19,828 bases of DNA, from the NCBI GenBank assembly GCA_035604035.1, contig DATNJF010000209.1, positions 1 through 19,828 on the forward strand, written 5' to 3'. The translations under genes were made by a program, and so were the position numbers. Under the pieces are notes generated by a model. The model worked only from the letters and a program-made list of their open reading frames with translations. It was not told the origin of the DNA and did no database searches. This document shows, piece after piece, positions 14,346-19,828 of the stretch; the first letter of the stretch is position 1, and the number at the start of each line of letters is the position of its first letter. This stretch comes from DATARH01 sp035604035. Lineage in GTDB: Bacteria > Pseudomonadota > Alphaproteobacteria > ATCC43930 > CGMCC-115725.

Positions 14346-14711
14346 TCAGCCGGCGGGCGGCGGCTGCGTTTCGGGGTTGCCCGGCGGTGCGTGATAGCCG
14401 GGCGGCCAGCCATCGTAGAAATGCGGGATGACCGCTTGAGCCGGCATCGCGACCGGATGGTAGGCCGGTACCGGCGCCGCGGTGATGATCCCGGTGAAAG
14501 CGCCGAGCGCCGCGCCGGTCTCGGCGCCGATGATCGCGCCGATCGCCGGGTTGATGGCGAAGGTGACGCCAAGCCCGGTGCCCAGAGCCGTTCCCAGCGC
14601 CTCGCCGGCGACCATCCGCTCGGCCGCGTCCTGGGGGTCGACGAGGTGGGGCGCGGTGCAGGCCGACAGCGCCGCCGCTACCGCTATCAGCCCTAATGAC
14701 GCGAGCCGCAT
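14346..14711 (-). CDS. Glycine-zipper lipoprotein
   Basis: A 121-residue predicted lipoprotein. The signal peptide (MRLASLGLIAVAAALSAC) ends in a good lipobox with C18. Residues about 36-76 are a Gly/Ala zipper (GEALGTALGTGLGVTFAINPAIGAIIGAETGAALGAF split in two halves around INPAIG) with repeated small residues every four positions, able to form packed transmembrane helices as in OsmB/Slp-like outer-membrane proteins. The tail is Pro-rich with PHFYDGWPPGYH. GGAGGGG lies 9 bases before the ATG. It follows tRNA-Val by 46 bases on the same strand and ends 39 bases before lgt, so it may share a transcript with either. Function is unknown. Confidence 0.83.
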   Translation of the reverse strand: MRLASLGLIAVAAALSACTAPHLVDPQDAAERMVAGEALGTALGTGLGVTFAINPAIGAIIGAETGAALGAFTGIITAAPVPAYHPVAMPAQAVIPHFYDGWPPGYHAPPGNPETQPPPAG

Positions 14712-14757
14712 TCTTCGATTCCCCTCCGGCCCTGCCGCGTGTCCAACCTCTATGGCA

Positions 14758-14832
<75 letters not shown>

Positions 14833-14902
14833 GTCGCCATACTCGGAACGAGGGCGACGATGTAACCCAAAACCTCCGGCAACGGCAAGCGAAGGGCGCG
14901 AC

Positions 14903-14923
14903 ATGAACCCGGTGCAGCGATGA
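14903..14923 (+). CDS. Possible six-codon leader ORF ahead of the CocE-type hydrolase
   Basis: ATG at 14903 opens a six-codon frame (MNPVQR) whose TGA overlaps the hydrolase ATG by four bases (ATGA, 14920-14923). AAGGGC sits 7-8 bases upstream of this ATG, whereas the hydrolase start has no ribosome binding site of its own. Ribosomes could load here and re-initiate on the hydrolase. It may equally be chance. Confidence 0.25.
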   Translation: MNPVQR

Positions 14924-16740
14924 TCGTCGAGCGTGATGTCATGATTGCAACGCGCAACGGGGTACGTCTCGCGACCGATATTTACCGGCCCGAGGGTGCC
15001 AGCCCGTTTCCGATCATCCTCGAACGCACGCCCTACGACAAATCGGCACCGAGCCGTTCCGAGATCACCGCCTCCGACCCGAAGCCGCGCTCGCGCGAGG
15101 CGGTCGCGCAATACTTTGTCGATGCCGGCTACGCGGTCGTCTATCAGGATTGCCGCGGGCGCTATCGCTCGGAAGGCAGCTTCACCAAGTATTTGAGCGA
15201 GGCGGCGGATGGCTACGACACCTGCGCCTGGCTGGTGCGGCAGGGCTGGTGCAACGGCCGGGTCGCGACGATGGGCCTCTCCTACGCCGCGCACGCGCAG
15301 ATGGCGCTCGGCTGCCTCGACCCGCCGGGGCTTGCCGCGCAATACCTCGATTGCGGCGGCTTCTCCAACGCCTATCGCAGTGGCATCCGCCACGGCGGGG
15401 CGTTCGACCTGAAGCAAGCGACCTGGGCCTATCGCAACGCGCTCGCCGATGCGCGCGACCCGAAAGTGAAGGCCGCGCTCGAGGCCGAGGACATCGCGCG
15501 CTGGATGGCGCGCATGCCGTGGCACCGGGGCGATTCGCCGCTCAAGGCCGCGCCCGGCTATGAGGATTACCTCTTCGAGCAATGGTCGCACGGCAATTTC
15601 GACGAGTTCTGGAAGCAGCCGGGGCTTTATGCCGAGGGGCATTACGAAAGCTATGCCGATGTGCCGATGGTGCATCTGTCGGGCTGGTACGACCCTTACG
15701 CCCGCACGGCGATGGAGAACTACGCGGGACTGGTTGCCCGGAAGCGTGGGCCGGTGCGGCTGGTGCTCGGGCCGTGGACACATGGCGATTGCTCGCTGTC
15801 CTTTGCCGGCGATGTCGAGTTTGGCGTCGCGGCACCGCTCGATGGCAATCTCGGCGCCGATTTCTTCGCGGTACGCCGGCGTTGGTTCGACCGCTGGGTC
15901 AAGAGCATCGACAATGGCGTCGCCGCGGAGCCGGCGGTTCGGGTTTTTGTCATGGGCGGCGGCTCGGGGCGGCGCAATGCCGAGGGACGGCTCGATCATG
16001 GCGGGTTTTGGCGCGAGGCCCAATCCTGGCCGCTGCCGCAGACCGAATTCACCCGCTTCTATTTGCATCCCGGCCGCTCGCTGCTTGTCGCGAAACCGGG
16101 CGAAGGCGGGGGGCCGCTGAGTTTCATTGCCGATCCCGACAACCCGGTGCCGACGATCGGCGGCGCGATCTCCTCGGGCGGACCGGTCATGTATGGCGGC
16201 GCCTACGACCAGCGTACCGGGCCGAAGACCTTTGGCGCCAAGCCGCCTTACGGCCCGCTCGCCGAGCGGCCGGATGTGTTGGTGCTGCAGACGCCGCCGC
16301 TGCCGCTAGATCTGGAGATCGCCGGGCCGATCGAATTGCAGCTCTGGGTCGCGGCCGATGGGCCGGACGCCGATGTCCACGCCAAGCTGGTGGACCTCTA
16401 TCCGCCGAGCGAGGACTGGCCGGACGGATTCGCGATGAACCTGTGCGAGGGGCTGCTGCGCCTGCGCTATCGCGACACTTGGGAGACACCGACATTGCTG
16501 GAGCCGGGGCGGGTCTATGCGGCCACCGTGGCGATGTTTCCTTGCGCCAATCTGTTCAAGCGCGGCCACCGGCTGCGCCTCGACCTTGCCGGCAGCAACT
16601 TTCCGCATTTCGACATCAACCCGAATTCAGGCGAGCCGGAAGGATCGATGGAGCACAAGCGACTCGCCACGACGCAGATCTTTGTCGACGCCGCCCGCCC
16701 GTCGCACCTGATGCTGCCGATGATCCCGCGCGGGAGCTAG
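14920..16740 (+). CDS. CocE/NonD family serine hydrolase (acyl esterase / X-Pro dipeptidyl-peptidase-like)
   Basis: A 606-residue hydrolase of the CocE/NonD family, which cleaves esters or acyl bonds in diverse small molecules; cocaine esterase is the best known member. The N-terminal alpha/beta domain begins MIVERDVMIATRNGVRLATDIYRP. The nucleophile is S121 in MGLSYAAHAQ, the acid is in HLSGWYDPYA, and the base is in LGPWTHGD. The C-terminal third is the family's jelly-roll domain (DLEIAGPIELQLWVAADG onward, closing with LAGSNFPHFDINPNSG). The nucleophile elbow has Ala where most members have Gly (GxSYxG). No signal peptide is present, so it is cytoplasmic. The in-frame ATG at 14941 is an alternative start; neither has a clear ribosome binding site. 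It stands alone, tail to tail with the next gene. Confidence 0.91.
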   Translation: MIVERDVMIATRNGVRLATDIYRPEGASPFPIILERTPYDKSAPSRSEITASDPKPRSREAVAQYFVDAGYAVVYQDCRGRYRSEGSFTKYLSEAADGYDTCAWLVRQGWCNGRVATMGLSYAAHAQMALGCLDPPGLAAQYLDCGGFSNAYRSGIRHGGAFDLKQATWAYRNALADARDPKVKAALEAEDIARWMARMPWHRGDSPLKAAPGYEDYLFEQWSHGNFDEFWKQPGLYAEGHYESYADVPMVHLSGWYDPYARTAMENYAGLVARKRGPVRLVLGPWTHGDCSLSFAGDVEFGVAAPLDGNLGADFFAVRRRWFDRWVKSIDNGVAAEPAVRVFVMGGGSGRRNAEGRLDHGGFWREAQSWPLPQTEFTRFYLHPGRSLLVAKPGEGGGPLSFIADPDNPVPTIGGAISSGGPVMYGGAYDQRTGPKTFGAKPPYGPLAERPDVLVLQTPPLPLDLEIAGPIELQLWVAADGPDADVHAKLVDLYPPSEDWPDGFAMNLCEGLLRLRYRDTWETPTLLEPGRVYAATVAMFPCANLFKRGHRLRLDLAGSNFPHFDINPNSGEPEGSMEHKRLATTQIFVDAARPSHLMLPMIPRGS

Positions 16741-16953
16741 CTACCAGCGCATCGGCTGGCGGCAGACCGAGTACCACAGGCCGAGGTTCTGCTGTTTCCA
16801 CTGCGGGTCGTTGCAGTCCTTTTGCAGGATTTCGTCCGAGGTCTGAGCCGGCCCGTTCGGGGGCGGCGGCTGGTCTGCGTCCTTGTGCCCGAACCAGCTG
16901 CAGCCGCAGAGTGGCAGCATCATCACCGTCGCGACCAGAAATGCTCGCCTCAC
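16741..16953 (-). CDS. Small lipoprotein with conserved-looking C-terminus
   Basis: A 70-residue predicted lipoprotein of unknown function. It uses GTG at 16953, preceded by a strong GGAGGGG. The signal peptide is MRRAFLVATVMMLPLCGC with lipidation expected at C18. A Pro-rich linker (QPPPPNGP) leads to a C-terminal block DEILQKDCNDPQWKQQNLGL then WYSVCRQPMRW with two cysteines that could form a disulfide in the periplasm. It lies 93 bases downstream of sppA on the same strand and its stop codon directly abuts that of the CocE-type gene. The clean start signals and lipobox argue for a real gene despite its size. Confidence 0.75.
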   Translation of the reverse strand: MRRAFLVATVMMLPLCGCSWFGHKDADQPPPPNGPAQTSDEILQKDCNDPQWKQQNLGLWYSVCRQPMRW

Positions 16954-17046
16954 CGTTCCCCTCCAGCGGTCGTCAACCGGCGTTGCGTTACTCGTCTCAT
17001 CATAGCGCCCCGGGAAACGATGAGCAGCCGGCAGAACCGCGCAGGT

Positions 17047-18813
17047 TCAGCGAATGTCGCCGATCGGGACCATCCGCAGGATACCGGGATCGCCGGACAC
17101 CGTATCGATTGCCGCGGCAAGGACGCGCAGCGCGGCGAGGCTCTTCTGCAGCGTCGCGGCCGGCGTGCCGGTATCGTCGTCGTCACGATCGGTGAGACGG
17201 CCGAACAGCAGCGCCGCAAGGCCGCGCTCGCGCGGGTAGACGACGACATCGATTGGCGCATCGGCCGTCAGGTTCGCCGCCTGCCGCGCCAAGGCGAGTG
17301 CGGTGTCGTAGCCGCCGAGCGCATCGACGAGCCCCAAGCGCAGGGCGTCCTCGCCGGTCCACACCCGGCCTTTCGCGGCGGCTTCGACCGCGTCGGCGCT
17401 GAGATGGCGTCCGGCGGCGACGTGATCCTTGAAGCCGCGATAGGTGTTGTCAATCTCGTCGGCCAGGCGCTGGTGTCCTTGCGGAGAGAAGTCCCGCGTC
17501 AGGCTGAACATGTCGGAATTGGCGCCCGTCTGCACCGAGTCGGTGGTGATGCCCAGCTTTTCGAGCAGCCCGGCGACGATGATCTTGCCGCCGAGCACGC
17601 CGATCGACCCGGTCAGTGTCGCCGGCTCGGCGACGATTTTGTCGGCCGGCGCGGCGACGTAGTACCCGCCCGAGGCGGCAAGATCGCCCATCGAAACGAT
17701 GATCGGTTTGCCGCTGAGGCGCGCCCGCACCACCTCGCGCCAAATCGTCTCCGACGCCGTCGCCGAGCCGCCGGGGCTGTCGATGCGGAATACGATCGCC
17801 TTCACGTCCTTGTCGCGGACCGCGGCGTTGAAGGCACGCTCGATCGCCCGCGCGGTGAATTGGCTGCTCTGCGTCAGCACACTGGCTTCGCTGCCGGTTC
17901 GGGCGATGAGGCCGGTACCGTAGATGAGGGCGATTCGGGCACCGCTCTTGTGCGGTCTTCCGGCGGCGGTGAGGTAGCGCGACAGCGCCATCGTCTTGAC
18001 CCCGGCGCCGGCGCGCAGCTGCGCCCGCCACAGCGCCTCGTCGCGATAGGCGATGCGATCGATGAGCCCCGCCGCCTTTGCCGCGTCGGCGGAAAGCGGC
18101 GCGCGATCGACGAGCGCGGCGACGTCGGAAGCCTGCAGCTTGCGCGCGGCGGCGATGCCGCGGTTGATCTGATCCTGCATCGAGGTCAACAGCGCCTCGG
18201 TTTCCTCGCGCTGCGCCGCAGTCATCTGCACCTCGGTGAGCAGATTCATCGCGGTCTTGAATTCCTCGCGATGCTGAAAGCTGGCGGCGATGCCGAGCTT
18301 GTCGAGCAGGCCCTTCAAGAAGGTCTGCTCGCTGCGCAGGCCGGTGATGCCGACTTCGCCCAGCGGCTGCAGCCAGATCTCGTCGCAGGCGGTGGCGAGG
18401 TAATAGGGCCGAGTGCCCGGCGCGCCCTCGCCGAACGTATCGGCGAAAGCGATCGCGAATTTGCCCTTGGCGCGGAAGGCGGCAATCGCGTCGCGGACCT
18501 GCTGGGTCTTGGCCAGTGCCAGCGAATCGTCGCCGAGCTGGATGAAGAGCGCGTTGACCCGCGGATCGTCGCCGGCGCGCTCTAGCGCGTCGACGAAATC
18601 GCGCAGCGTCGTCTTCTGCCCGAACAAGAGCCGCGACATCGCGTCGGGCTCGGCGCTGTCGGCGAGGCCGCCGGTCAAATCGACGGTGAGCACGATGTCC
18701 TCGGGCAGTTGCGCGGTCTTGCCCTTGAAATGCGCGACGGCGAGGGTGAGGCCGCCAACGATTAGGGCAATGACGCCGACCGTTATGCCGAAGCCGACAA
18801 AGAAGCGGCGCAT
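17047..18813 (-). CDS. sppA: Signal peptide peptidase SppA, 67 kDa type
   Basis: A membrane-anchored serine protease of 588 residues that degrades signal peptides left in the membrane after processing. The N-terminus holds a single transmembrane anchor (residues about 5-28). There are two tandem S49 domains, as in E. coli SppA: the first supplies the general-base lysine K186 (HREEFKTAMNLL) and the second the nucleophile S381 (MGDLAASGGYY), preceded by FRIDSPGGSATAS, which shapes the active site. The ATG at 18813 has AAGGGAG five bases upstream. It is divergent from the amidase gene across 175 bases and is followed by the small lipoprotein gene. The catalytic residues and length indicate an active long-form enzyme. 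Confidence 0.95.
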   Translation of the reverse strand: MRRFFVGFGITVGVIALIVGGLTLAVAHFKGKTAQLPEDIVLTVDLTGGLADSAEPDAMSRLLFGQKTTLRDFVDALERAGDDPRVNALFIQLGDDSLALAKTQQVRDAIAAFRAKGKFAIAFADTFGEGAPGTRPYYLATACDEIWLQPLGEVGITGLRSEQTFLKGLLDKLGIAASFQHREEFKTAMNLLTEVQMTAAQREETEALLTSMQDQINRGIAAARKLQASDVAALVDRAPLSADAAKAAGLIDRIAYRDEALWRAQLRAGAGVKTMALSRYLTAAGRPHKSGARIALIYGTGLIARTGSEASVLTQSSQFTARAIERAFNAAVRDKDVKAIVFRIDSPGGSATASETIWREVVRARLSGKPIIVSMGDLAASGGYYVAAPADKIVAEPATLTGSIGVLGGKIIVAGLLEKLGITTDSVQTGANSDMFSLTRDFSPQGHQRLADEIDNTYRGFKDHVAAGRHLSADAVEAAAKGRVWTGEDALRLGLVDALGGYDTALALARQAANLTADAPIDVVVYPRERGLAALLFGRLTDRDDDDTGTPAATLQKSLAALRVLAAAIDTVSGDPGILRMVPIGDIR

Positions 18814-18988
18814 GGGCGCTCCCTTCTGCGAATGGGTGATGCGAGGCTTTCTTTTACCGCAACCGGGCGTCGCTCTCAGCAGCCACTGCCGCCGCTGTCG
18901 GCGATTGAATTTGCTCCATTCGCCCGCCCGGGTTGTGTCACTCTAGCGGCTTGGCGCATTGCGGCGCCAGCGTGCACAAGGAGCCGCG

Positions 18989-19828
18989 ATGACCGGCCTC
19001 ACCTTTGCCTCTGCCGCCGATCTCGTCGCGCTCGTCGCCAATCGGCACGTGTCGCCGGTCGAGCTGGTCGAGGACGCGCTCGCCCGGATCGAGGCGTCGC
19101 AACCCACGCTCAACGCGTTCATCACCGTCTGCGCTGAGGAAGCGCGCGCCGCAGCCTGGGAGGCCGAGGCCGCGGTGATGCTGGGCGACCCGCTGCCGCC
19201 GCTGCACGGTGTGCCGTTCGCGGTCAAGGATTTGGTCAATACCGCCGGGGTGAAGACGACGTTCGGCTCGGTGGCGCTCGCCGACAACGTGCCGGCGGCG
19301 GATTCGCCCTCGGTGGCGCGCCTAAAGGCGGCCGGCGCGATCCTCCTCGGCAAGACCACGACCCCCGAATTCGGCCATAAATGCTTCACCGAGGCGCCCC
19401 TGTTCGGACGCACCGCCAACCCGTGGGATTTGTCGCGCACCTGCGGCGGGTCGAGCGGCGGCGCCGCGGCTGCGGTGGCGGCCGGGTTGACGCCGATCGG
19501 CATCGGTACCGATGGCGGCGGGTCGAGCCGTATTCCGGCGGCGTGCTGCGGCGTCGTCGGGTTCAAGCAGACCTTGGGCCTGGTGCCGCACGATCTGACC
19601 CCGGACGGGTTCGGCAACCAGTCGCACATCACCCCGATGACCCGTACGGTGATGGACACCGCGCTGATGCTGCAGGCGATGGCCGGGCCCGACCCGTGCG
19701 ACCCGCATTCGCTGGGGCTTACAGTGCCGGATTTTGTCGCGGCGGCGCGGCCCGAGGGTGACCTCGCCAGCGTTCGTATCGCCTGGCGACCCTATCTCGG
19801 CAACGACAAGCTGTCGGGCGAGGTGCGC
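18989..19828 (+). CDS. Amidase signature family hydrolase (3' end beyond window)
   Basis: The first 280 codons of an amidase; full-length members have about 450-500 residues, so it is cut by the window edge, not broken. The Ser-cisSer-Lys triad is complete: K80 (GVPFAVKD), cis-S155 (CGGSSGGAAAA) and S179 (GIGTDGGGSS), the serines being 24 residues apart as in the family. It should hydrolyse a carboxamide to acid and ammonia. The pattern GTDGGGSSRIPAACCGVVGFK resembles general aliphatic or aryl amidases. A GatA role in Glu-tRNA amidotransferase is less likely, since no gatB or gatC is adjacent on the upstream side. AAGGAG lies 5 bases before the ATG at 18989. Confidence 0.93.
   Translation, partial: MTGLTFASAADLVALVANRHVSPVELVEDALARIEASQPTLNAFITVCAEEARAAAWEAEAAVMLGDPLPPLHGVPFAVKDLVNTAGVKTTFGSVALADNVPAADSPSVARLKAAGAILLGKTTTPEFGHKCFTEAPLFGRTANPWDLSRTCGGSSGGAAAAVAAGLTPIGIGTDGGGSSRIPAACCGVVGFKQTLGLVPHDLTPDGFGNQSHITPMTRTVMDTALMLQAMAGPDPCDPHSLGLTVPDFVAAARPEGDLASVRIAWRPYLGNDKLSGEVR

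Noticed and set aside
15582..17195. Plus-strand open frame of 537 codons
   Set aside because: It overlaps the hydrolase in another frame, then the small lipoprotein and sppA in antisense; no recognisable protein.
16822..18585. Plus-strand open frame of 587 codons
   Set aside because: It is the antisense shadow of sppA, whose catalytic residues and start signals are clear on the minus strand.

Overview
The window is high-GC DNA (roughly two thirds G+C by eye) with dense, mostly short-spaced genes. It is most likely chromosomal DNA of an alphaproteobacterium, plausibly Rhodospirillales-like. The main pointers are a GapR/DUF2312 gene paired with a DUF1244 gene, an lgt - MidA/NDUFAF7-type methyltransferase - pgeF operon with overlapping genes, and a tRNA-Val(GAC) of alphaproteobacterial type. 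The taxonomic call is inference. There is no phage, transposon, integrase, rRNA or CRISPR signal.

Layout. 1-4460 (+): a divergent ClC-family anion transporter whose 5' end may lie outside the window, a secreted FecR/DUF6600 tryptophan-rich protein with its own sharp promoter, and a PLP-dependent threonine aldolase-like enzyme. 4461-8677 (-): gapR and a DUF1244 gene in one operon, the alpha and beta subunits of a Rieske ring-hydroxylating oxygenase, a FitA/VapB-VapC toxin-antitoxin pair, and a luciferase-like flavin monooxygenase. 8853-9555 (+): a small secreted Tyr/Pro-rich protein and a small cupin-like protein. 9563-14306 (-): a tightly coupled run in the order lgt, SAM methyltransferase, pgeF, a 23-codon membrane mini-ORF not previously obvious, a lipoprotein with a duplicated domain, and an alpha/beta hydrolase. 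14346-14832 (-): a glycine-zipper lipoprotein and tRNA-Val. 14920-16740 (+): a CocE/NonD-family hydrolase. 16741-18813 (-): a tiny lipoprotein and the signal peptide peptidase SppA. 18989-end (+): an amidase cut by the window edge.

Two functional themes recur. One is envelope and lipoprotein biology: Lgt adds the diacylglyceryl group, SppA degrades cleaved signal peptides, and four predicted lipoproteins or secreted proteins lie close by. The other is catabolism of small organic molecules: Rieske oxygenase, LLM flavin oxidoreductase, cupin, alpha/beta hydrolase, CocE-type esterase and amidase. These catabolic genes are scattered over both strands, so a single pathway cannot be claimed.

No clearly new multi-gene defence or mobile system is visible. 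The most interesting items are: two promoters with the same geometry (TTG -35, 17-nt spacer, -10 ending 6 nt before the ATG) that imply leaderless mRNAs; a 24-bp perfect palindrome formed by the abutting stop codons of the aldolase gene and gapR; the 23-aa membrane mini-ORF fused by a GTGA overlap to a duplicated-domain lipoprotein; and a ClC protein lacking the canonical GSGIP and GREGP motifs. No stretch longer than 300 bases lacks a gene.
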